Shown here: piece after piece, positions 9,301 through 12,565 of the stretch
Layout of the letters: the number at the start of each line of letters is the position of its first letter
How positions within the stretch are numbered: the stretch's first letter is position 1
NCBI GenBank assembly: GCA_039029935.1
Contig: JBCCFC010000263.1
Coordinates: 1-12,565 of the forward strand
DNA length: 12,565 bases
From: G039029935 sp039029935
Lineage (GTDB): Bacteria > Chloroflexota > Anaerolineae > Caldilineales > Caldilineaceae
Direction of reading: 5' to 3'
The notes under the pieces: generated by a model
What the model was told of the DNA's origin: nothing
Database searches by the model: none
Seen by the model: the letters and a program-made list of their open reading frames with translations, nothing else
Program-made: the position numbers and the translations under genes

Positions 9301-9481
9301 GGATTTGTACCCAGCTGTGAATGGTGCATCGCCCAATGGTAGCCATGCGCCCGCGTATCAAACGCAGAAGGGGCAGGCACCTGAAAAAGCACCGGAACCT
9401 GTTGTGGAGGATGTGACGGCGTTATCGGATGATGAGGCAGAGGCGTTGTTGTTGCAAGAGTTGGAAGGATTTGATTTTTAG
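293..9481 (+). CDS. Hybrid NRPS-PKS megasynthase (C-A-PCP-KS-AT-cMT-KR-ACP)
   Basis: This protein adds one amino acid and one polyketide unit to a growing chain. The start ATG follows an AGGGA ribosome site at 283-287. Condensation domain, ~13-460: LSFEQERMWLLDQ and HHIICDG (147-153). Adenylation domain, ~490-1000: YTSGSTGQSKG (651-661), Asp697 in FDLS (the amino-group anchor position) and Lys991 in GKVNR. PCP: DMGGNSL, Ser1049. Ketosynthase, ~1115-1548: intact triad Cys1289, His1425, His1468. Acyltransferase, ~1651-1948: GHSVGE Ser1756 and HAFH (1856-1859), which points to malonyl-CoA. C-methyltransferase, ~2100-2420: EIGAGTGG from 2251, with His2328 and Glu2354 matching the His-Glu pair known from PKS cMTs. 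Ketoreductase, ~2500-2830: TGGLGGLG (2654-2661), LDD (2739-2741, B-type), Lys2759 and Ser2783, but His2796 where the catalytic Tyr is expected. ACP: GMDSL, Ser2965. The C-terminus carries LSDDEAEALLLQELE, a docking-like acidic helix. There are no DH, ER or thioesterase domains, so the inferred product stays tethered as an alpha-methyl, beta-hydroxy (or beta-keto) thioester. The N-terminal C domain implies an upstream acyl or peptidyl donor. Four octamer repeat arrays interrupt loops or linkers. The amino acid substrate cannot be named with confidence. Confidence 0.97.
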   Translation: MDSSKTNRQQTNLSFEQERMWLLDQIAPGNPANNIRSALMITGTLDASLLVQSINHLIERHEILRTHFAQLADSALGEPNQVINDPFPVTLPITDLRGLPADGRDAAAQRMATDFVMQPFDLATAPLWRAQLLRLAEDRHLFVLCIHHIICDGDWSLGIFFREMILLHEAYRADEQVNLPPLSMTYREFTQQQTEHFTDEVLAPHLAYWQQQLSGAQEVLQLPIDRPRPTMQSYHGSSQTMMLSPEQVAALRQLSLQADVPFFETLLATVKTLLYRYTQQTQIAVGSPTSGRLAHYGHDVDGLLGYFGNPVVLRTELNGDLTFMDLLACVHTVTTEAETHQPYPFQKLVQQLNLDRDLSTTPLFQVLLFMRNAAPRTWSQCMMSPQRIGGLTIEAHDVHSLAVPYELFLSLQETRNGLLWTWEYNTDLFDATTVQRMMAHCQTLLNAIITNPHQPIGHLPMLTQSERQQLLIDYNKTHSTYPQHPIHHLFESQVKKTPNEIAVLFDSPPHPHTPTPSHRHTLSYNQLNTRANQLSHHLQKQGIGPDTFVGICVERSSEMIVGLLGILKAGGAYVPLDADYPVERLTYMLADSGTKVLLTTETQLAAVPDFAKAAQQCQVICLDSAWPQIAQESTENPTSTATIDNLIYAIYTSGSTGQSKGAALPHRVLTNLVTWHQQHRLVGLGVRMLQVSPISFDLSAHEIFATLCTGGTLVLVSDAVRRNPLALLDHIRTHAVEKLYLPFIALQQLAEAAVIEGMPTALREMITAGEQLQMTPTLTTFFAQTGATLHNHYGGSEIQDVTALTLIGDAHTWPVLPSIGQPIHNVQSYILDPMGQPVPLGIAGELYIGGDALAQGYLNRPDLNKERFIANPFGKGRLYRTHDLARYIMDAADEIQIEHLGRIDNLVKIRGFRVELGEIETTLMQHEAVRECVVMPHDNPDNPKQLVAYVVAQLPVESHALLDHLRTHLPDYMIPAQLMQLDAMPLTPTGKVNRRALPAPTQVQAQPASREPESTGSDIETQLVDLWGDLLHLEHVGVDDTFFDMGGNSLLLIQAHKRLAEHFGVKLSPVTLFQYPSVRTLAQHLKTLMHTPEPETKVVESTPKQILPESSASTDIAIIGMACRFPDANNVDEFWQNLSAGVESISFFTDNEIELDDPDLLTQDNYIKAGSVLRDIDHFDAGFFGYSAREAEVTDPQQRLLLECAWEAFEQAGYNPEIYDGEVGVYTGSGLSTYLINNVAPHLGFSPHRPFLEADAFQAKMSNDRNYYPTRISYKLNLTGPSLNVQTACSTSLVSVHLACQALRNGDCDMALAGGSAVVVPHKVGYPHHEGMIHSPDGHTRTFDAAAQGTLFGNGAGMVVLKRLDQAWEDGDHVIAIVKGSAMNNDGAVKVGYTAPSVEGQATVIRKALATANVDASTIGYIEAHGTATALGDPIEVAALTQAFERSSQATLSPEQCAIGSVKTNIGHLDEAAGIASFIKTALTLHHGQIPPNLHFEQPNPQIDFANSPFYVSTSLYEWPRNVSESPRRAGVSSFGMGGTNCHVVMEERGRRGDGEMGRWGDGERTSHLFTFSAQSIEALSDLAQRYVDYLSGYPAVSLADICFTANVGRKHFDVRQAIVATSCADLQTQLEALVSNEMDAQPIDPQPSKVAFLFTGQGSQYVGMAQQLYQTHPTFRQTIDHCDELLTPHLSLPLLKVLFNSGDELHYHTITPSHPHTPTLSQTQYTQPALFAIEYALAQLWRSWRIEPDVVMGHSVGEYVAACLAGVFSLEDGLKLIAARGRLMQALPEDGAMMAVRADEADVAPLLALYADKVAVAAVNGPQATVLSGDKEAIATIDEALKAKGIKTTKLAVSHAFHSPLMEPMLDDFAKVAHAIDYTPPQRTVISNVTGREITSDIAIADYWVNHVRQPVRFADGVKTLHDMGISTLIEIGPKPTLLGMAGRIYEDLPPVSPSPHLPLMLPSLRPKQDDLRQLLQSLGELYQRGAAVDWVSFNQPYTHRRVPLPTYPFQRKRYWVEADKTAWVQDSAVKDDESMLYQVAWQPQPCYGLRPDYLSWTTLIHDQLTTWLTELSQTDAMHMYSESLAQLESLTVAYILTTFREMGWVLQIGERFTATQKAAELDVVDLHLPLFTRFLAILAEEGILRSEGAQWVVQSTPVILDVQSLVDSLAHLNAPAETTLLTRCGEGMVSALRGECDPVQLLFPGGDTSTMAQIYRDSPVLKATNTLVQEAVQTALAALPAGRGVRILEIGAGTGGTASHLLPHLSPTQTEYVYTDISAFFIAKAEENFAEYSFVRYEVLDIEQDPLAQGFDAHSFDLIVAADVLHATRDMHETMTHVRQLLAPDGLLVLMEDTAPLYWIDLTFGLTEGWWRFTDRGLRPDHPLLSADTWRTLLADTGFGDVQITSTGDIADAKLPHEAVIVACADDAAVTTKTAHWLILADQEQGVGMEIATHLREQDQQYTLAIRGKAFREHADGYTLNPANPDDFDRLLATLPAVDRVVHCWGMDTQPHDIANTTLDSCGSALHLVQSLLAHEERHLSPQLWLVTAGAQAVKGIGDVQQPLSSSLWGVGKIIALEHPELHCVCVDLDAEGPMETAQALVQEMLATDGQTDEDQLAFRGEHRYIARLTEGPLAQSNDAALAVADGTYLITGGLGGLGLLVADFLVNEGARQVVLLGRSAPSAEAQTKIDALEAKGATVTVTSCDASDRTQLAAVLAQIDATLPPLRGVVHAAGVLDDGTIRQQQWSRFETVMAPKAYGAWYLHELTQQHTLDFFVLFSSSSALLGTAGQANHVAANTFLDALASYRRGLGQHGLAINWGAWAEVGATARMGVLDHLLERGEGSIAPTKGIDYMAQLLHTQATHMAVMPVDWSLFLAKRLTTSTFFAQFMEAVNGQDNQSADQQAGQSTTQTMREQLDAASDDERPLLLTKHVTSVAIQVLGWHSTEPLDTSLGFFDLGMDSLTSIELRNRLNRSLSHRLPVTLAFDYPTVDGLVDYLVQDLYPAVNGASPNGSHAPAYQTQKGQAPEKAPEPVVEDVTALSDDEAEALLLQELEGFDF
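1819..1858 (+). repeat. Tandem octamer array R1 (ACACCCTC type) in the adenylation domain
   Basis: Five 8-bp units stand head to tail: ACACCCTC, ACACCCCC, ACACCCTC, ACACCGTC, ACACCCTC, with a partial unit just before them. In the protein this is a Pro/His/Thr-rich stretch (residues ~507-521) inserted just before the A1 motif LSYNQL522, where related enzymes have only a short turn. The reading frame is kept. Confidence 0.9.
4939..4986 (+). repeat. Tandem octamer array R2 (GGGGAGAT type) in the KS-AT linker, potential G-quadruplex
   Basis: Six 8-bp units: GGGGAGAC, three GGGGAGAT, then the variants GGGGGGAT and GGGGAGCG. They begin just after the KS ends (TNCHVVMEE) and encode a Gly/Arg/Glu/Asp/Trp low-complexity linker. 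The coding strand has six runs of four or more G (4938-4942, 4947-4950, 4955-4958, 4963-4966, 4971-4976, 4979-4982) separated by 2-4 nt, which fits the usual G-quadruplex pattern. Confidence 0.92.
5411..5458 (+). repeat. Tandem octamer array R3 (CACTATCA/CACCCCCA) inside the AT domain
   Basis: Six 8-bp units: CACTATCA twice, CACCATCA, CACCCCCA twice, CACTATCA. They encode a His/Thr/Pro/Ser stretch (HTITPSHPHTPTLS) inserted between VLFNSGDELHY and QTQYTQPALFAIEYAL. AT domains usually have a short variable loop here. It shares the 16-mer TCACACCCCCACACCC with array R1. Confidence 0.9.
6145..6168 (+). repeat. Tandem octamer array R4 (CCCCATCT type) in the post-AT linker
   Basis: Three 8-bp units: CCCCGTCT, CCCCATCT, CCCCATCT. 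This is the reverse complement of the R2 repeat. It encodes VSPSPHLP in the linker just after the AT core (GMAGRIYE) and before the conserved post-AT sequence LPTYPFQRKRYW. Confidence 0.85.
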
Positions 9482-9492
9482 GGAATACAGTA

Positions 9493-9834
9493 TCACTTAC
9501 CGACATAGGCTGTTTCGTAGCCACCGTCGCGGAAATACTCCCCCATCCAAGGCAACACCTATGATGATGGCTGACGCCAGCCTGGCACAGGTCCATAACG
9601 CTCGTTGGGTATCTCACCCCAGAGAGCAACCACGCCGTGACGGTGAGGATAAGCCCTGCACTGAATGGAAACACGGCTTGGGGTGCAGAGGGGGGCACAA
9701 TAGGCGCGCTCGAAACGGACACCATTACGGGTCAGAGCGTCCAAGTGGGGCGTCTGGACAAGGCTGTTGCCGTAGCAACCAAGCGTGTCTGTCCGTTGTT
9801 GGTCTGTTAAGATTACAATAATATTGGGTTTCAC
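9493..9834 (-). pseudogene. Sulfatase (alkaline-phosphatase superfamily), truncated and nonsense-mutated remnant
   Basis: This is the N-terminal ~113 codons of a type I sulfatase, an enzyme that hydrolyses sulfate esters with a formylglycine made from the Cys of C-x-P-S-R. The GTG start at 9834 is preceded on its strand by an AGGGAG-like ribosome site. The family opening MKPNIIVILTDQQ is present, with the metal-binding Asp11, and CTPSR carries Cys50. After GWRQPSS an in-frame TAG (9559-9561) interrupts it. The same frame then resumes sulfatase-like sequence (GEYFRDGGYETAYVGK), where the family continues with WH, but it meets TGA at 9493-9495 and similarity ends. Family members are about 450-550 aa, so more than three quarters of the gene is missing, including later metal ligands. 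It cannot be an active enzyme. It faces the megasynthase tail to tail, and its broken end is 11 nt from that gene's stop. Confidence 0.85.
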
Positions 9835-10232
9835 GATTCTCCCTTTTGAACTACGCCCGAATCAATCGAATGGGACGCTTGCACTGCTCCCTACGAACTC
9901 AAAGCATAGTCGAACTTAGACTATTCCACAAAAATAAAATATCCGTTCAGTTTGACCTGTATGGGGGGCGTACTAACGGAACGGATATTTTATTCTGCGG
10001 AATCACCTAATGGGCATGAGCAGTATGCCTTTGAACACATGCATGATGCATTCAATGTGTAGCAGTAGGTCTATCTTGGCTCGTTTTGTCGTGATTTTGA
10101 TATCGGTTTTGAAATTGGCAAAATTGTTGTATCATGAAGTCAGACATACTTGTGCTATGGAACTGCGGAGCATCTGTAGCCACATTGACGAAATCGAAAC
10201 AAAATGGCAAAAAATGACAAAAGAGGAAAACC
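9835..10232. other. Intergenic region between sulfatase remnant and PhyH gene
   Basis: I see no convincing gene in this 398-nt stretch. It holds the long inverted repeat at 9923-10003, then an A/T-rich leader before the dioxygenase. A weak promoter-like pair (TTGAAA 10109-10114, TATCAT 10130-10135) has a short 15-nt spacer and is only a suggestion. A ribosome site, AGAGGA, lies at 10222-10227. Confidence 0.6.
9923..10003. repeat. Long inverted repeat (16-bp perfect core, ~25-bp imperfect arms, 30-nt centre)
   Basis: The core arms AATAAAATATCCGTTC (9933-9948) and GAACGGATATTTTATT (9979-9994) are perfect reverse complements. Pairing extends outward to 9923 and 10003 with two mismatches and one extra base (ATTCCACA against TGCGGAAT). 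The centre, 9949-9978, contains a run of six G. It could be a transcription-blocking hairpin between the debris and the dioxygenase gene, or a very small MITE-like element. I see no clear target-site duplication and no T-run. Confidence 0.8.
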
Positions 10233-11015
10233 ATGATGCATACACTAACAGATGAACAATGGCAACAATATGAAACCACAGGCTATTTGCGTTTGGGCAA
10301 AGTGCTGACGGATGAGGAGTTGGCGACGCTGCAAGAGGAAATGGATGCCATTATGATGGGGAGTGCGCCCCTCGACTATGACCTGATGCTGATGCAACTT
10401 GACCGTGAACCAGGCACAGGCAAGCCCGGTCCACAGACCAAAGGACATAAAGGCGCAACGCTCTCCTATCGTAAAATTCAGGACTTGGAATATGATCGGC
10501 TATTCTTAGACTATATGCGCAAGCCGCTCTTTGAGCATATCTGTGAACGCACTTATGGCGAGGAGACGGACATTGCCTGTTTTCGTGCCATGTTTATGAA
10601 CAAGCCCGCGAAAGAGGGTACACACCTACACTGGCATCAAGACCGTTGGAACTATCTCGACCGTGATCCGCTGATTACCATCTGGACGGCACTCGACCCC
10701 GCCACGATTGAAAATGGCTGTGTACAAATTGTGGAGGGCGCGCATGATCGGCTGATCAATCCGTCCAATACGTCTGGACATATGACCAAGGAACAGGGCA
10801 TAGAATTGACTAAAGATAAAGACGTGATTTTTCTTGAATTAGAAGCAGGCGAAAGTGTGCTGCTCCACAATCATCTGCCCCATGCATCTGCTATTAACAA
10901 CACCGATACGCCACGACGGGCGTTTAGTGCTTGTTATATGGACGCTGATACGCAGACGACCAGTGGTGAAGTTTATAATGTGGTTTTTGGCAAAAATGCA
11001 TTAACGGTCGAATAA
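10233..11015 (+). CDS. PhyH-family Fe(II)/2-oxoglutarate-dependent dioxygenase
   Basis: This 260-residue protein has the normal length for a PhyH (phytanoyl-CoA dioxygenase-like) enzyme. The family usually hydroxylates an unactivated carbon using O2 and 2-oxoglutarate. The N-terminus (LTDEQWQQYETTGYLRLGKVLTDEEL) is typical of the family. The iron ligands are visible: His135 and Asp137 in HWHQD, and His217 in NHLPHAS. Arg228 or Arg229 in TPRRAF is placed to bind 2-oxoglutarate. GCVQIVEGAH (162-171) is the usual strand before the distal half. The AGAGGA ribosome site sits 5 nt before the ATG at 10233; the adjacent ATG at 10236 is equally possible. No signal peptide is seen, so it is probably cytoplasmic. 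The substrate is unknown. It could hydroxylate the megasynthase product or its amino acid, but many PhyH enzymes in such genomes are unrelated to clusters. A strong hairpin follows the gene. Confidence 0.93.
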   Translation: MMHTLTDEQWQQYETTGYLRLGKVLTDEELATLQEEMDAIMMGSAPLDYDLMLMQLDREPGTGKPGPQTKGHKGATLSYRKIQDLEYDRLFLDYMRKPLFEHICERTYGEETDIACFRAMFMNKPAKEGTHLHWHQDRWNYLDRDPLITIWTALDPATIENGCVQIVEGAHDRLINPSNTSGHMTKEQGIELTKDKDVIFLELEAGESVLLHNHLPHASAINNTDTPRRAFSACYMDADTQTTSGEVYNVVFGKNALTVE

Positions 11016-11035
11016 TGTGGAACAGTCAATGGAAC

Positions 11036-11073
11036 GATTGATAGTTAACTCGTCTCTCGGTTAACTATCAATC
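11036..11073. terminator. Perfect 14-bp hairpin after the PhyH gene
   Basis: GATTGATAGTTAAC (11036-11049) and GTTAACTATCAATC (11060-11073) are perfect reverse complements around a 10-nt loop, starting 21 nt after the PhyH stop. Position suggests a transcription end for the dioxygenase. The stem is A/T-rich and lacks a following T-run, so it is not a textbook intrinsic terminator and may be another kind of palindrome. Confidence 0.5.
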
Positions 11074-11129
11074 ATTTGCGAAGGATATATCAGCAATTGC
11101 GATACTAATAACCATTGATGGGCTGGAGA

Positions 11130-11146
11130 ACAGAAGCGACTTCTGT
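11130..11146. terminator. Small hairpin ACAGAAG-CGA-CTTCTGT between convergent genes
   Basis: A 7-bp perfect stem with a 3-nt loop lies 43 nt past the stop of the minus-strand Rpn-type gene. It could help end its transcription. No T-run follows on either strand, so this is weak. Confidence 0.25.
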
Positions 11147-11189
11147 GGCAACGTTGTATCCCCGATACGTTAGTGGCTCTTCCATTAGG

Positions 11190-12194
11190 CTACACAGGCT
11201 CCGGCAATGCTAATTCATCCAGTGATTGAATCAATGCCGCTTGAAGAAGTAGTTCTTCAAGTAGATTTGTATCTTCGATACTCTTGATTATATCAAGAAT
11301 ATCATTGGCTACCTCTTTAAATTTTGTGGTTAATATTTTAATGATTGCATCAACTCGTATTGTACGTTGAAGTTCACGATCCAGTCGCTCTCTTATCGTG
11401 AGTTGAAGTTCACGCTCAAGGCGTTCTCGGTAAGTCAGTTGATATTCTTCTAATTGTTGCATAATTTCCTCCGTTCCACCTTGAATCGCTGCATTTGGCA
11501 CATACTCATGCACAAATCCTTCCAAAAAGTGTTTGTCACCTTCGGAGACGTCATCATTCTTTGTAATGATATCCAAGCTCCGTTTTTTGATCAGCGCGCT
11601 CAATTCCTTTGGATGCTTCATCAAAACAGCGAGAGCCGCCGCCACAGGATCATTGAGGTCTAAGTATTCTTCGCTCAATAGGTCTTGCAGGACAATCTCG
11701 TAGTACCGGAATTCAAGCAGCTTCTCGCCCCAAAGTTTTTCCCGATAGGTACGCATCTTGCTACTATCCGTATCGATTTCTGGTTGGACATTTGCATTAA
11801 ATGTCCGACCGCGAATAATCAGTGCAATCGGCAGCACAGGAATGTCCTCAATAATCCGTAGCAGACCGTAATATTCAAACATGCGATTGGGGATGGGTTT
11901 GGGCTTGTTGGCCTCGGCATCAATATGCACGATGATGAATTCCGCTTTTTGCTCTGGCTCATCCTCAGTGTCATCTGCTGACTCATCAGATTCTCCCTGT
12001 TTTCCCCTTGGTATGATAAGTTCATCAACAGTCGTCTGCAATGCTGGTTCAACGGCATTTTTCACAGGCACTCTGGCGACCACATCGGTGATGCGCATCA
12101 CTTGCCCTGGGAAATTAATGATGAGTTCCTTGTCGATAAATTCAAGACCGTTCCAATCTAATCGTGCCGCCTTGACCTCGTAAAAGAGCCACAT
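11190..12194 (-). CDS. Rpn-type (PD-(D/E)XK nuclease superfamily) protein, N-terminally shortened by an in-frame stop
   Basis: The open part runs from ATG 12194 and codes for 334 residues. ARLDWNGLEFIDKEL, ITDVVARV, IVHIDAEA, PNRMFEYYGLLR and PVLPIALIIRGR follow the pattern of Rpn/YhgA-like proteins (recombination-promoting nuclease or putative transposase). Their core is Asp, then (D/E)-x-K/Q. Here the candidates are Asp37 and Asp92-Ala-Glu94, with Glu where Gln or Lys is usual. Between them lies an acidic, low-complexity insert (residues ~62-84). The C-terminal third is helical and charged, with a duplicated 12-residue unit. The missing N-terminus lies directly upstream in the same frame beyond a TAA. 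GAGGAG, 3 nt before ATG 12194, could allow restart. This region looks more A/T-rich than the megasynthase. Activity is doubtful; a cytoplasmic location is inferred. Confidence 0.75.
   Translation of the reverse strand: MWLFYEVKAARLDWNGLEFIDKELIINFPGQVMRITDVVARVPVKNAVEPALQTTVDELIIPRGKQGESDESADDTEDEPEQKAEFIIVHIDAEANKPKPIPNRMFEYYGLLRIIEDIPVLPIALIIRGRTFNANVQPEIDTDSSKMRTYREKLWGEKLLEFRYYEIVLQDLLSEEYLDLNDPVAAALAVLMKHPKELSALIKKRSLDIITKNDDVSEGDKHFLEGFVHEYVPNAAIQGGTEEIMQQLEEYQLTYRERLERELQLTIRERLDRELQRTIRVDAIIKILTTKFKEVANDILDIIKSIEDTNLLEELLLQAALIQSLDELALPEPV
11366..11437 (-). repeat. Tandem 36-nt duplication in the Rpn-type gene tail
   Basis: Two 36-nt copies (11366-11401 and 11402-11437) begin with the same 13 bases and match at about 26 of 36 positions. 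A degenerate third start follows at 11438. In the protein they give a 12-residue repeat around RERLERELQLTI and RERLDRELQRTI, probably an extended charged helix or coiled coil. Confidence 0.75.
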
Positions 12195-12272
12195 GAACTC
12201 CTCTTAAAATCGGCGAAAGAACTCTTTGAAGAGTCGGTCATGAAATGTGTATGTGGTTTGTGGTTGTGCCAT
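12195..12272 (-). pseudogene. Severed 5' end of the Rpn-type gene (22 codons, TAA, 3 codons)
   Basis: On the minus strand an ATG at 12272 has a well-placed AAGGA ribosome site and opens MAQPQTTYTFHDRLFKEFFRRF, then TAA (12204-12206), EEF and the ATG of the downstream part, all in one frame. HDRLFKEFFRRF-EEF is the family's normal N-terminal helix, so the original start was almost certainly here, giving about 360 residues. A single base change from a Leu codon (TTA to TAA) would explain the break. Confidence 0.85.
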
Positions 12273-12340
12273 GTAGCATCCTTGTTATCTGTTGTGAGTT
12301 GATAGCTCATTTGGGTTGATAGTCGTGTTTCTACTGTTTG

Positions 12341-12349
12341 ATTATATCA
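12341..12349 (-). promoter_or_regulatory. Extended -10 promoter element for the Rpn-type gene
   Basis: Read on the minus strand this is TGATATAAT, a perfect TG-n-TATAAT extended -10, about 70 nt before the original ATG at 12272. No good -35 box is seen at 17 nt, which an extended -10 can tolerate. Confidence 0.45.
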
Positions 12350-12459
12350 CAAATCCAAGAAAATGGGTATAATATGTTGAGGTCTATCGGTCGTGTTTGC
12401 GACATCACTAGAAATTCTTGTATATCTGTAATGGTCAGGAAGAGGATGAACAATTTAGG

Positions 12460-12565
12460 TCAGAGGCGTCGAGCAAACTCATTGGGAGAAAGGCCAGGAG
12501 TAGGAAGGCCTTGATGGGGGCGGTCATTGTACTCAAGCAAAAATTGTTGCAAGAGCGCGTCCAAC
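12460..12565 (-). mobile_element. Partial rve-type (DDE integrase core) transposase, C-terminal end
   Basis: The last 34 codons of a transposase enter from the right edge and stop at TGA 12460-12462. The sequence FLLEYNDRPHQGLPTPG followed by LSPNEFARRL is the characteristic C-terminal end of the integrase catalytic core of IS3/IS481-like elements (consensus YN-x-x-RPH-x-x-L, then xTPxE or SPxE). The catalytic residues lie outside the window, so intactness and exact family cannot be judged. The element's terminal repeat should lie between 12273 and 12459. Confidence 0.8.

Noticed and set aside
9338..9481. Possible thioesterase or extra domain at the megasynthase C-terminus
   Set aside because: Only about 60 residues follow the ACP: a low-complexity linker and a short acidic helix, with no GxSxG motif.
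9246..9725. 159-codon minus-strand open frame spanning the megasynthase 3' end
   Set aside because: It is antisense to the ACP and tail and overlaps the sulfatase remnant in another frame. The sulfatase frame has family motifs and this one has none.
9429..9821. 130-codon + strand open frame across the megasynthase stop
   Set aside because: It is out of frame with the ACP tail and antisense to the sulfatase remnant, with no motif or ribosome site.
9907..9925. Small inverted repeat ATAGTC/GACTAT
   Set aside because: A 6-bp stem with a 7-nt loop is expected by chance, and it has no clear role beside the larger palindrome.
10010..10255. 81-codon open frame on + strand before the PhyH gene, with one hydrophobic stretch
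   Set aside because: It has no ribosome site, its composition looks non-coding, it overlaps the PhyH start and I recognise no family.
9493..12272. Stop-codon recoding (TAG and TAA read as amino acids) to explain the two interrupted genes
   Set aside because: Two different stop codons are involved, the megasynthase itself ends with TAG, and the sulfatase also lacks most of its length. Ordinary mutation is simpler.
12368..12373. TATAAT on the + strand as a promoter
   Set aside because: It has no -35 at a sensible distance, no TG extension and no forward gene downstream in the window.

Overview
The window (12.6 kb, unnamed bacterium) is dominated by one very large hybrid NRPS-PKS gene (293-9481, + strand, 3062 aa). 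It is followed by a zone of gene debris and accessory genes. The style suggests a secondary-metabolite-rich bacterium such as a filamentous Chloroflexota or a cyanobacterium: a cMT-containing PKS module, short tandem octamers inside coding sequence, Rpn-type nuclease genes and rve transposases. This is inference, and nothing here fixes the taxon.

Layout. (1) 1-339: the C-terminal end of an open frame entering from the left edge, membrane-like and unrecognised, overlapping the megasynthase start by 47 nt. (2) 293-9481: a C-A-PCP module fused to a KS-AT-cMT-KR-ACP module, ending in a short acidic helix that looks like a docking tail; there is no thioesterase. (3) 9493-9834 (-): a remnant of a sulfatase, with the N-terminus and CTPSR signature present, an in-frame amber stop, and truncation within a few bases of the megasynthase stop codon. 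(4) 9835-10232: non-coding, holding a long 16-bp-core inverted repeat. (5) 10233-11015 (+): an intact PhyH-type Fe(II)/2-oxoglutarate dioxygenase followed by a strong hairpin. (6) 11190-12272 (-): an Rpn/PD-(D/E)XK-family gene split by an in-frame TAA near its 5' end, with a good ribosome site directly after the stop. (7) 12460-12565 (-): the C-terminal end of an rve-type transposase running off the right edge.

How it fits together. The megasynthase would take an acyl or peptidyl chain, add one amino acid, then add one malonyl unit, C-methylate it and (if the KR works) reduce it to a beta-hydroxy thioester. The chain would then pass to a partner that is not in this window. The PhyH enzyme could be a tailoring hydroxylase, but it is separated by debris and has its own ribosome site.

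The most unusual signal is a set of four 8-bp tandem repeat arrays inside the megasynthase gene. Each lies in frame in a loop or linker. Two of them are reverse complements of one another and bracket the AT domain.
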